Below are positions 21,148 to 31,200 of a stretch of 42,025 nt of DNA, one piece after another; position 1 is the stretch's first letter; each line of letters opens with the position of its first letter. The stretch comes from Porphyra umbilicalis (Eukaryota; Rhodophyta; Bangiophyceae; Bangiales; Bangiaceae). The notes under the pieces are model-generated. The model saw only the letters and a list, made by a program, of their open reading frames with translations. It had not been told where the DNA came from and made no database searches. The position numbers and the translations under genes were made by a program. Where the stretch lies: the NCBI GenBank assembly GCA_002049455.2, contig KV919241.1:1-42025 (forward strand), written 5' to 3'.

Positions 21148-21528
21148 TAGGGTTGCACACGACGCCCCTATTTCGGGGGCGTCAGGGGCGCGCGACGGAT
21201 GTGACGCCTTACTGACGCCCCATTAGGCAGCCCAAACGCCCTCACGACGCCCCATGTAGCACCCTCAATATTCTCCATATCGTTTAAGTAGCACCCATAT
21301 CGCGCTCTCATATCTCATTTTGTGTACAGACTGGGTGCCTGTCCCCAACCGAGGTGCACAGCCGCCAACTGCTGAATCATGTGGACCCTTCTGAAAACTT
21401 CCTCTTCGCAACGCCTTGTTGACGATCTTTTGAGTTGGGGCGTTAGGGGCGCACGACGCCCAAATGAAGCCCTGAGGACGCCCTTAACGACGCCCTTAAC
21501 GACGCCCCGGGCGTTCTGAGCAACCCTA
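21148..21528. mobile_element. hAT-type MITE nested in element B
   Basis: Terminal inverted repeats TAGGGTTGCACACGACGCCC (left) and TAGGGTTGCTCAGAACGCCC (right, inverted) bound 381 bp of non-coding sequence. A perfect 8-bp duplication CAATCACG flanks it. TAGGG-type ends plus an 8-bp duplication are hallmarks of the hAT superfamily. Subterminal regions carry repeated GGGCGTCGTTAA-type motifs. Diverged relatives lie at 1968-2154 and 7915-7960. Confidence 0.85.
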
Positions 21529-21536
21529 CAATCACG
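21529..21536 (+). repeat. 8-bp target-site duplication (right)
   Basis: CAATCACG, the partner of 21140-21147. Confidence 0.85.
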
Positions 21537-21569
21537 TGCACGTGCACGCGCCGTCAAGACACAGCCTAA

Positions 21570-22748
21570 ATGCGTGCGCGCACGGGTGTCGCACGCGTGT
21601 CGCACGGCCTGACATCCGTACGCGGATGTCTATTTTTCGGACTATTCTGCAGGCAAGATGTAAATCTCGAACATTTATCGCGCTCTTGCCAACAGATGTA
21701 GTGTCATGTGGGTTGGTCACGCGGCGCAAGACGTTTCATGCCGAGCACATAATGTTCGCTCATGCCAGCTTCGCTTGACACGAAAAGTAGGCGAGCCCCG
21801 CACAGATTGAAGCACGAACAGTGCGTGGCCGCCATGTTTCTGCGCAACATCCATGCGCCGGCGCACACACCGATTGATCAAATCCTGTTGAAGACAAGGA
21901 TCTTGCCTGTTCACATACAAGCTAAATTGTCTGGTGAGCACCCTTTGATACCGCAGCTTGTGCACAGCTCATGCCGGCGGAGCGCATGATGTGTCGCCCA
22001 GTCGCACGAGGCGAGGGCAGGCGACATCAAATCAAGTGCTGCAGTTCACTCTTGGTGGCGACGGCGGGGGAGGCGGCGGCGGCGTCCGCGGCGGCGGCAG
22101 CGGCGCTGGAAACGGGGTTGGCCGCTGCGGCAGCAGCGTCGCGCGACGCCGACCGGCGGCGGCGGCGGCGTCGGCCGCGCTGCCGTCGCGACGGCGGGCT
22201 GTCGGTGGCATCGGCGCCGGTCCCCGCGATAGCTGGGGCGGGGGGGTGGGGGACCATTCAAAAGCCGGGGATTCGGCTGGGGGTGCGTGCGTAGCAAGGG
22301 AGCAAAAAGGGGTGGGGGGGGGGGGAGGGGAAAGGGGAGGGAAGGGGGGGGAGGGCCGCCACCTCGCGGTTCGTGCCGTGTCGCCGAGGAGAGGGATGCG
22401 GAGCCGGTCGGCGCGAGAGGCAGGGGGGGGTGGTGCGAGGGCTCGGGGGGAGAGGCTCCACCCACCTAGCCGCGATGCCGCTCCACGGGGCACCGCCAGC
22501 CTTGGGAGAAGCGGTGACGACGGGGTGGAGGTGGATGCTCGACATTCCCGGCCAAATCGGGTCACGAAGGCTTTCCTGCTGGACCACATGTGCGCGGGTA
22601 GTTGGTGCCAACAGACCGCGCGTGCGCTTCCATGTGGTCAGTGGCACGCCTCGTGTGTGACAGACTCGCTCTGTGCCTTCGCAACGCGCATGGAAACTGG
22701 GCTATTCAAGCAACGAACATGTGTGATCTGTGACTCACGTGTTCAATC
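21570..22748. other. Intergenic with a GC/purine-rich block
   Basis: 21970-22480 is GC-rich with long frames on both strands but no domain. A nearly pure purine stretch with G-runs lies at about 22309-22356. No RNA gene was seen. Confidence 0.4.
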
Positions 22749-22750
22749 TA

Positions 22751-23179
22751 TTGCTGATCCCCCAATTTGGTCCTCATCGGCCAAGACTGGGACTGCTTTG
22801 TAAAACAGGCCAACCATTGGTCTAGAACAGAAGAAAACAGCTGCTGAGTGCGAATCTACGACGCGCCATTGGCTCTCCAACCGCCAGGTCCGTGCAGAAT
22901 CGAGATTCTCCGTTTTCTTGAGATATTCTTCCTTTCTCAGTCGTCTCATGGGGTAAAGTATCCCAGAGCAGTTTGTTATCGAGATTTTCTTCGAGATTCT
23001 CAGATAATCTCAGAAAAACGAGTGCGCCGATTGTGCGTTTGCGGGCCGTACGGGCACATTCTGTAAAGATGGGACCCCAAATGCACTGCTGTCGATCCTC
23101 TTGGCCAATCAGGAACGTCCCTGCATCGCTGTTGCACTCCCGTTCTCTGCTGATGAGGACAAAATTGGGGGATCAGCAA
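22751..23179 (+). mobile_element. TA-flanked MITE family 1, copy 1
   Basis: 429 bp bounded by TTGCTGATCCCCCAAT (left) and the inverted ATTGGGGGATCAGCAA (right), with TA on both sides (22749-22750, 23180-23181). The interior has no coding capacity. The same 429-bp unit recurs at 24090-24518 in direct orientation, and a 441-bp relative lies at 25448-25888 in inverted orientation. TA duplications suggest mobilisation by a Tc1/mariner-type transposase; the ends do not resemble those of transposon A or B. Confidence 0.9.
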
Positions 23180-23181
23180 TA

Positions 23182-24087
23182 TGCAAAAAGACAGGATACT
23201 CCGCACAAAAACCGTTCCCAGCATCAAATGCCTTGCGTCCTCTGTTCAAAGTATGCCGCCCTGTCAGATTGTTGTCGCATAGAGCATCACTCGTGCAGAC
23301 ACCAATTTGGACTCGTTTGCATACATGTTGTTTCAATCTTTGTTTGGTGAGGTCATGGACCATGTCGCGAAAAGCCAGAAGTGTGGTACCTTCTCACAAA
23401 CTTGTTGCTCGCAATCCTATTGCCACAGCGTCGTAACGAGGACGGGAAAAAGCGCCCGAACGTACTGTTTTGACCATCTTGTCGCACTCCGCCGGTTGAG
23501 CCCTGGTGGGAAAAATGGCTCATGGCCGACGACTCCTCGGCCTGTGGCGCTGGGATACGTCTCTTGTACATAGCACTCCGACACGAGAAGAGGCCCTCAC
23601 TCATGCGTTCACGCAGGTTTCCGGATTGGGTTGCACGCGTGCGCGCACGCATTTAGCAAGAAAACACGATTCTGTAAGGTACTCGGGTTTGGCCCCACTG
23701 CGCCGGGGGTTCCGGGGCTTGCGGCACGATATCCGCGTCACTCTGCCGACTCTGTGCCGGTTGCCCACTGCTGTTGCCACGCTCCACCTTTGTTACCGTG
23801 CTTCCCCGCCGCCGGCTTGTGCCGGGAGAGAGGCGTCAGGCTGCGAATCCTGCCTGCTCTCTTCCCACCCACCGCCCCGGAGCGGGCGCAACCTTCCTCT
23901 GCTCGTGGGCTGCACGATGGTGTCCTTCTACGTATTTCTTGCCCTGCTCGGCACATATCCGGTACTGAGCACTGCACCCGTTTAGTGTATCAAGTCGCAC
24001 TTGTAACAACTTGAGCGGACTTCATAGAGCTCTTAATCAAGCCCTGATTTCGTCGCCAGCACGCCACAACGAGTTTTTTGGACGGGA
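23182..24087. other. Intergenic, nothing recognised
   Basis: Unique-looking sequence between MITE copies 1 and 2, with short frames only. Confidence 0.4.
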
Positions 24088-24089
24088 TA

Positions 24090-24518
24090 TTGCTGATCCC
24101 CCAACTTTGTCCTTATCGGTCAAGACCGGGACTGCTTTGTAAAACAGGCCAACAATTAGTCTATAACAGCAGCAAACAGCTGCTGAGTGCGAATCTACGA
24201 CGCGCCATTGGCTCTCCAACCGCCAGGTCCGTGCAGAATCGAGATTCTCCGTTTTCTTGAGATATTCTTTCTTTCTCAGTCGTCTCATGGGGTAAACTAG
24301 CCAAGAGCAGTTTGTTATCGAGATTTTCTTCGAGATTCTCAAATAATCTCAGAAAAACGAGTGCGCCGATTGTGCGTTTGCGGGCCGCAAGGGCACATTC
24401 TGTAAAGATGGGACCCGACATGCACTGCTGTCGATCCTCTTGGCCAATCAGAAACGTCCCTGCATCGCTGTTGCACTCCCGTTCTCCGGCGATGAGGTCA
24501 GAATTGAAGGATCAACAA
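24090..24518 (+). mobile_element. TA-flanked MITE family 1, copy 2
   Basis: Exactly the same length (429 bp) and orientation as copy 1 and highly similar along its whole length. Flanked by TA at 24088-24089 and 24519-24520. The right terminus has drifted (GAAGGATCAACAA instead of GGGGGATCAGCAA), so the ends are no longer perfect inverted repeats. Confidence 0.88.
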
Positions 24519-24520
24519 TA

Positions 24521-25446
24521 CGAGCAAACACTCCCAGCGTGCGAGCAGAAGCCCGTTTTCAACGAGCATTTACGATCAATTTGAGCCAGAATCGGGCTCG
24601 TGGTGGATCCAGCAACGAGGTGCACTGCGCTGGCGGCAGCGGGCGGCGCGTCAATTGGCTGAACAACATGCATGGGGTGCATGAAATTCTAGGCACAGTG
24701 CGTGCCATACCCTGGCCTTCAGGGCGGTGGCGCGCTCGGCGACGCATCGACACCGGGCACGCCGGCCGGCTTTGCGGCCGCGAGTGCGCACGGGACCTCG
24801 CACAACCACGTTGCTGAGGTGAAGGGGGCGTGAGGCGGGGAAAGGGGTGCCTCCTCCGCCACCGCAGAGGCGGCGGCCCGCCGGCGTCGCGCGACGCCCA
24901 CGGGCAGGACCGTCACTCCGATGCGCAGCGCAGCTGCGCATGGCGGGCGAGGCGGCTAACACGGCGCACGGGCGGGCGAGTGGGAACTAGCGCCGCGCGA
25001 CGGGGCGCCTCCAACCACGCCGCTAGATGGCTTCAGAAAACGCCGACGAGCCGCCGCAACAGAAGCTGACGCACAGACACGATCACTCGCGGGTCATCGT
25101 GGGCGCGTCGAACTCCGGAAGTCGCTGCGCGCGGTCGCCGCGCGCAACTCGGGGCGGTGGGGGGGGCACGGGGGCAGGCGCCGTCCAAGCCCAGTGACCC
25201 CTGTGGCAGAACAGTCCTTTTCAGCCACGTAACTCCATTCGATTTCACCGTCATCGCGACCCTTCCAACACTGACACGCCCTCAGAACCCTGAGAACACG
25301 AATACAGACTGCCACCTCTGAAACGGAGAGCAAGTCTGTTAATCTAAGTATATGTGTGCATCAGTACACTTTGAGAACACCCTGTCCAAAAGGACATGAA
25401 ATTCTTACGTTAATAGTTGATTGATTCAAATACGATCATACTTCAT
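24521..25446. other. Intergenic with one dispersed-repeat piece
   Basis: Contains copy 2 of the 59-bp repeat (24572-24630) and a GC-rich part at about 24750-25200 without recognisable coding content. Confidence 0.4.
24572..24630 (-). repeat. 59-bp dispersed repeat, copy 2
   Basis: The reverse complement of 14164-14222 with two mismatches. It starts about 50 bp beyond MITE copy 2. Confidence 0.8.
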
Positions 25447-25447
25447 A

Positions 25448-25888
25448 TTGCTGATCCCCCAATTCTGTCCTCATCGCCCCGGAACGGTAGTGGAACGGCA
25501 ATGAATGCAGATCTCTCATTGGTCGAGCAGTCCGACAGCAGTGCATGTCCGGCCCGATCTCTACAGAATGTGCCCGTACGGCCCCCAATCGCACAATCGA
25601 CGCCTTCGTTTTTCTGCATTTTTCTGCGTATCTCCCAGAAAACTTCGATATCCCAACGATTGTGGGCCGGTTGCTCCCTTGACACGGAAGGGATCGGAAG
25701 AAAATCTCAAGAAAAAGAAGGATCTCGGTTCTGCACGGAAGTGGCGGTGGGAGAGCCAATAGGACGTCTCAGATTCGTGCTGAGCAGCTGTTTGCCGCTG
25801 CGTTCAACCAATAGATGGCCAGTTCCACAAGAACCGTACCGCCAGGAACCGTTCCTGGTCGATGAGGACAGAATTGGGGGATCAGCAA
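25448..25888 (-). mobile_element. TA-flanked MITE family 1, copy 3 (inverted)
   Basis: 441 bp with the best-preserved ends of the three: TTGCTGATCCCCCAATTCTG then TCCTCATCG, mirrored on the right. TA lies at 25446-25447 and 25889-25890. Internal blocks such as ACAGAATGTGCCCGTACGGC are the reverse complement of the corresponding block in copy 1, so it is inserted in the opposite orientation. Confidence 0.88.
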
Positions 25889-25890
25889 TA

Positions 25891-28096
25891 TAAGCAATGG
25901 TAAACGTATGATCAATCGTTCCGAGATCGGGTACAATCAATCAAAATATCTTTTCACATCAGGAGATGACTGAAACTGCGGTGACCTGGATTCTGGGGCC
26001 GCGGTCTCGACGGGGAGCGGCGACACGGGTGCCGCCTGGAAGGGCAATGGACTTGCGAAACAACAAAATGTACCAAAAAGATAGCATACTCAAAAACATT
26101 CAACCGATCAAAACTTTGATGTTTTCGGCGACCACTTTTCAGGTTTCCTTATATGCAGAAGAGAGCGTGCCCCTGAGACCCGGTCGTCCACTTAAGCTGC
26201 ATCTCGTTCATGAATGCCGGTGGCTTCCATGCGTGTTCAACCCCGCTGAGCGCGGACTCAGAAAGCCGAATGACACACATTTTTATTCAGGAAGGTAGTC
26301 CAACTTAGCAGATACAAGAATTTGTGGAATGTTCCTTGCTACGGGCACCAAGTCCGCGCCTCGTGATGCGTAAAAAAACATATAGCTCAAAGATTTGGGG
26401 GCTTGTTGAGAACACTTCAAGTGGTACTGGTCAGAGTGCGGTGTTTGGTGACGAGGCGCAACAGCTTTATGAACCTTGGCAAGCCCTGTAGCCAAGTTTT
26501 TGTCGAAAAAGAGCGCTTTTGAATCTCTGGTGGACAGCACAAGACGTGAAGCGCCAGTGTCGTACGGACACGATTTCCACGACCCGGTCAGGTTTGGTCT
26601 GGCGGGCTTGCAGCCACTGGGCCAGGTGCTGCATGCAAGCCCCCCAGTTCAAATATTGGCTTACAGCGAGTGAATCGGAGATGGGGGTTGGACGCAACGC
26701 TTTATGACGGGCACGCGAGGAAGCCCAACTCCCAGTCTTCTAAGAAAAAAGGTACCGTTTGATCTGATCATTATCGCAAGCCCCATACCGTCTCTCTGGA
26801 AGAGTTCGAAGCCCGATGCAGTAGTTTCGACTATTTGGCGACGTTTTTCGCGGAGGGTTTACAGTACGGCACCGAAGTTGAGCGCCCTCGAAGATGGTCT
26901 TCGCGACCATCTTCGAGTGGGTCCAGACCCGGTAGCCCCTCTGTCAGTGAAGCAGCACTGGTTGAGTCAGATTTGGTTTCAGTTAGGAGAAAAAAAGAAA
27001 TTGCAAGTGGCAGCAGCCGAACCGGCAATGAGCAGGTACTTCGGAATTGAGCAGCCAACGGCGAGGCGCGGACGGCGTCCAACTGGGCGCACCCCCCCAG
27101 CGGTCTTCTCTCTGGAGGCGCTGGACGCAAGCGCACGGCACCCTCTTGATCAGACGCGGCCTCCCCTCCATCCCCCTCTCGCTCCAACCGCCGCCACCCC
27201 CAGACTTCGTAGCAAATATCAGTCTCCAGGCAATCACCTTGGCGAAACCGTGCGACGAAGGGCACCTCGCGGGCAAATCATCGATTGCGGCTGCGTCGAG
27301 GATCAAAGGATGTCGGGGTGGTCGTGGTGAGCGCCGGCAATGCGCGGTCGCGAGGGAGGTTGGTTCGCGGATCGGCGGAACGGGGTGTGGGGTGGGGGGG
27401 GGGGGGTGGGGAGAGAGGGTGCGATCGAGAATGGCTGGTGCGCGTGTGCTTCCAGACCATAAAATGCATATTTCTTGGTCATCCAATCCGTTTCCGAAAT
27501 ATAAAATTGCGCAGCAGCCAGACTGTTGCGCTTGTCCAATCACGATTCCAAACTGCAGGTTCCAGTGAGGGTGCTACGCTCATGGCCCAGGAAGGGTGCT
27601 ACGTTTCTGGTCTACCCCAGGCGTTCTTCGGGACCGTACTGTAACGCATGAGATGTAGCGCTGGGCCGTGGCGGGCGCGTCTGGGGCACTTTCTCGGGTA
27701 CAAACGACCGATCAATACGAGAAAAGTCATGAGGATCTCAAATATTCTGTTGCCGAAGGCGTCGCCTACTTCGCGATGTAGAGTGTTTGTTATTGGAGAC
27801 ACATGAAAGAAACCCGCAAAAGAAGTTGCCAAAGCTATTAAATGTCCTCGTGCAAAAGCTTCCCGTGAAGACTGCAATAGAGCACTGACGGCCCACGTGT
27901 CCTGGAGAATCCCCCGTCAGAGGCACTTAAAAGGGGGGTTCGGTGGGTTCAGTCTAGCCACAAGGCCTGCTAAGCAGCAGAAGTGGTGTTTCTTGAGCAG
28001 AAATCACATCGTGCAGAGTAATGGACGCCTCTGCCGGAAAGAGTGCGACGTGGCTTATATTCACAGACTCTGGTGCGTCTGTGACATGGAAGTCAC
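25891..28096. other. Intergenic upstream of the tRNA gene
   Basis: 2.2 kb without a recognisable gene. A 13-bp perfect hairpin with a 5-nt loop sits at 26887-26917. A TTATATT element at about 28053 lies some 40 bp upstream of the tRNA. Confidence 0.4.
26887..26917. repeat. 13-bp perfect hairpin
   Basis: CTCGAAGATGGTC, loop TTCGC, GACCATCTTCGAG. There is no T-run after it and no gene is assigned next to it. Confidence 0.8.
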
Positions 28097-28103
28097 ACGC
28101 CGG

Positions 28104-28114
28104 TAGTGTAGTGG
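28104..28114 (+). promoter_or_regulatory. Pol III internal promoter A box
   Basis: TAGTGTAGTGG at the expected position in the tRNA D arm. Confidence 0.75.
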
Positions 28115-28146
28115 TAATCATCATCGCTTCCCATGCGATGGACCGG

Positions 28147-28157
28147 GGTTCGATTCC
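28147..28157 (+). promoter_or_regulatory. Pol III internal promoter B box
   Basis: GGTTCGATTCC matches the canonical B box exactly; it is retained in the truncated tRNA copy at 36033-36043. Confidence 0.85.
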
Positions 28158-28199
28158 CCGCCGGCGTAGGTACGGTGCGTTAGAGCGTACTGCGCGTGC

Positions 28200-28205
28200 T
28201 TTTTT
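28200..28205 (+). terminator. T6 run, possible pol III terminator
   Basis: Six T residues 31 nt after the tRNA end, preceded by a possible GTACG/CGTAC stem. The same run follows the truncated tRNA at 36086-36091. It cannot be decided whether it is the host tRNA trailer or the 5' end of the retrotransposon. Confidence 0.45.
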
Positions 28206-28271
28206 CGCGGTAGGCGGGTGCGGTGGGGGGGGGGCACCCCCCTGTCGCTTCGGTTTGGCGGGGGGGCCGCT

Positions 28272-31200
28272 ATGGACGCGGATCGGGCCGCGGAGGAGGC
28301 TGTGGGGGCGGCGTTCGCGGCGGCGATCGACGTCGCGATCGCGACGCCGTCGCCGTCGGCGCGATTGGACTTATTTTGGCGCGTATTTGACGCGATTCGG
28401 GCCAATCGGGTGCCGGCGTTTGTGGTGGTCGGCGGCGCGGTCTTGCCGCCGACCACCGCACCGGCTCTGACGGGGGTGAGAGCGGGGGTCGTGCCCCGTC
28501 ACTCCTCTGGTCGCCGTGCTGCGGGCTCCCCCCTCGGGGGGATGGGTGGGGGTGTCTTCCCCCCCCCCCCCCGCACATTGGCGGTGTTTTTTCGGCGGGG
28601 GACCCCGCCGGTCGTGCTGATGCGCCGGCCGGCCTGCGTCCCCTCGTCGCCGCGTCCCCTACGGGGGGCGGTCTGGCGGCAGCGCCGTACGTCGGGCTCC
28701 CCCGAGGGGGGGCGGTGTTCCGGTCCCGGCCGCCGCGGCGGCCGGCGGTGTCGCGGCTGTTGGTGTTGGTGCCGGCGGTGGGTGTGCTGGTGGTGCGGTC
28801 GGGCGTGGCGCTGCTGTCGCTGGCGGTGCTGGCGGTGCTGCTGCTCGGGCGTTCGGGTCGGTCGGCGGCGGTGTCGGTGCGCGCGGCGGCGGCGCTGGTG
28901 CTTCCTTTCGTTCTCGTTTCGGCGGTGCTCTTCCTGTCGGTGGGCGGTCTGTCGGGGGGGCGGGGGGTGTTGCGGCGGGGGTAGCTTTGGGGTGCGGCTC
29001 TGCCGGGGGGGCTCTGGGTGGAGGGGGGGGTGACCCACCGCTGCGCATGCCAGCGCGCGGGGGTCCCACGCCCCCGGCCCATGCCCCGTCGGCGAGTGGT
29101 CGCGCCACAGGCGCCACCCTCGCCGCTGACGGGGACACGCGCGCGGCGGGTACTGCGGGGGTGGTCGTGGGGGGTGCTGCCGCTGGTGCGGGCGGGTGCT
29201 GGGGGGGAAGTGGGGTGCCACCGGGCGGTGACGAGCCCGGTGCCCCCACCAACCTCGGCCCCGTCCCACCAGCGGGAGGACACCCTCCCGCCACCACCGC
29301 CGCGGCAAACCGCGCCGGCGCGTGGACCCTGGTGCGGCCTCGCCGGCGGCGCGGTGCTCGGCGGGGGGGGGGGGCAGTCGCTCGGCAGCCTGGCGCCCCC
29401 TCCCCGCTCGTGCAAGGCTCTGCCGGCCAGGCCGGCCGATCCGCCCGCCGCCCCGATGTGGGCCGCCCTGTCGCCGGCCAATCGGCCGGCGAGCACGGCG
29501 CTGACGACGGCGACGACCGTCCCGACGGCCGCGAGGGCGGAAACTTTTCCGCCCAGCGCGGGTACAAGGACGGCGCCGCGGCGGCTGCTGCAGACAAGGA
29601 TGGGGGCGACGGCGCTGCGCGAGGGGGGTGGCTCGGTGCTGTTTTTCGGGGTGGTCGTCGCGGGGGGGGCGGTGCTCGTGCCTCGCCTGCTGCTGCCGGC
29701 GGGGTGGCGGGCGGTGTCGCCTGGGCGTCGCGTGTCGGGCCGTCGGCGTGGGTCGCCAACGGCTCCGTCGACGCCGACATGCGCGCCGCCGCCGCCGCCG
29801 CGGAACTTTCTCGCCGGCGGCCACGGCCGCCCCCGAAGCTCACCCTCGAGACAGTGTATGTCTCGGGGGTGTCCCGCGACGTCCGCCAGCACCACCTTCG
29901 GGCGATGCTGGCCGACGTCACGGGGGTCGGCGTCCACGCATTCGTGGACGCCGACCGCTTCGGCACGACGACCGCTGTCACGCTGGTGGCCGACGCGGCG
30001 CCAGCGTTTCGCGTCGCCGTCGGTCGCGGGCGCGCGGCGACGGTGCTGCGCCTGCTGCCAGTCGCCGACCCGTGGTCGCCGGCGCTGCTGGGCGCGGCAC
30101 GGCGTCGCGCGCTGGGCGGCGGCGCGCACGCGGCGGACGTGGCGGCGGCCTACTGCCGCCGGCGCCTAACCGCCAAGCTGGGGCAGCTGTCGTTGCGGGC
30201 GGCCATGCCCGCCCACCTGCGTGCGTCGCTCCATGCCCACATCCGGGGCATGCTTGCGGCGCACGAGGGGGGCGCTGCCGCCGCCACCGCGCTCCCCGCC
30301 GGCGTCGCCGCGCGCTCCCCCGGCGCCGGCGCGGACGCGGCGGCCGGGCCGGCGGGTGGTGTAAGCCACCCGCCGGGTTTGGTCGACCACGATGACGACG
30401 ACCCCGCTGTCCGACCGAATGCGGATCGGCCGCCGCCGCCGATTTCGGCTGCGCCGGTTTCGGCGGCCGCGAGCGGGACGGCCGCGACGACGACGGGCGG
30501 GATCGTCGCCGCCGCCGCCGACGCGACAAATTCGATGTCGCCCGCCTCTGTGGGGGTGCGCGCGGCCGGCACGACCGGCGGTGCCTCGTCGGCCCCGTCG
30601 TCGTCGGGGGCGGCCATGTCGACGTCATCGTCCCGGGCCGCCTCGCCCCGAGCTCGTTCTCGCTCCCCACCGCCTCCGAATGCGGTGGGGGCTGGCGCGG
30701 CCCGCACGGTTGGCGCGGCCTCGTCGGCGCCGTCGACGTCCGGGGCGTCGATGTCGACGTCGACGTCGTCGTCGACGTCGGGCTCGTCGTCATCGTCGTC
30801 GCCGACGTCGTCGTCGTCTTCGACGTCGGGCACTTCGTCGTCGGCGTCGGCGTCGGTGCCCTCGCCGACGTCGTCCACGACGTCGTCGCCCATGTCGACG
30901 TCGACGTCGTCGTCGCCCTCGACGTCGACGTCGCCCTCGACGTCAACGACGGCGTCATCAGCGACGTCGTCGTCGTCGGCGACGGCGCAGTCGCCGCCGC
31001 GCTCGACCTCGCCGCCGACGGCGGCGGCCGCCACGCCTCTGCCGCCTCCCACCGACGCGGCCGCGGCGCTGCCCCCGTTGGCCGCGTGGATCGCCACGCC
31101 GCGCTCGCCCCCGCTTTCCCGCTCGCCGGCGGCGGCCGGCTCGCGCCGCCGACGACGCCGCGGGTGGCCCGTCCCCACCCCTGCGGCTTCGATGGCGGTG

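Larger units (their letters stand above)
17545..21566 (-). mobile_element. DNA transposon B, 4.0 kb, transposase interrupted
   Basis: Inverted termini: inward from 17545 GGCTCTGTCTTGACGGCGCG, and inward from 21566 GGCTGTGTCTTGACGGCGCG, continuing with one more mismatch to GCACG. TAA follows the termini on both outer sides (17542-17544 and 21567-21569). That is a 3-bp direct repeat, which also contains the TA expected for pogo-type insertion. Inside lie a minus-strand pogo/Tigger-type transposase, two long palindromes and a nested hAT-type MITE close to the right end. A second terminus-like match (CCGTCAAGACAG) occurs at about 21083-21094. Whether these termini belong to this transposase is inferred from enclosure only. 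Confidence 0.6.
28097..28168 (+). tRNA. tRNA-Gly(CCC)
   Basis: A complete 72-nt cloverleaf without intron. The 7-bp acceptor stem is ACGCCGG/CCGGCGT with discriminator A28168. The D arm is short and typical of eukaryotic tRNA-Gly (GTGTAGTGGTAATCAT). The anticodon stem is ATCGC/GCGAT with loop TTCCCAT, giving anticodon CCC at 28130-28132. The T arm CGGGG-TTCGATT-CCCCG is perfect. It reads GGG codons, frequent in this GC-rich sequence. The tRNA is the left neighbour, and by inference the insertion target, of the retrotransposon array that follows. A T6 run at 28200-28205 could terminate pol III transcription. Confidence 0.95.

Noticed and set aside
21970..22810. 281-residue plus-strand frame and its minus-strand counterparts
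   Set aside because: Gly/Arg or Pro/Ala low complexity caused by G-runs, with no motif; the right end runs into MITE copy 1.
28021..28470. Open frame running through the tRNA gene
   Set aside because: It reads through a perfect tRNA-Gly cloverleaf and into retrotransposon sequence in a frame not used by ORF1.
30150..31178. 342-residue antisense frame with an acidic Asp/Val/Glu domain opposite ORF1
   Set aside because: It is produced by the GACGTC/TCG repeat on the other strand. The sense frame connects to the RRM-like segment and to the ORF1/ORF2 overlap, which the antisense frame does not explain.
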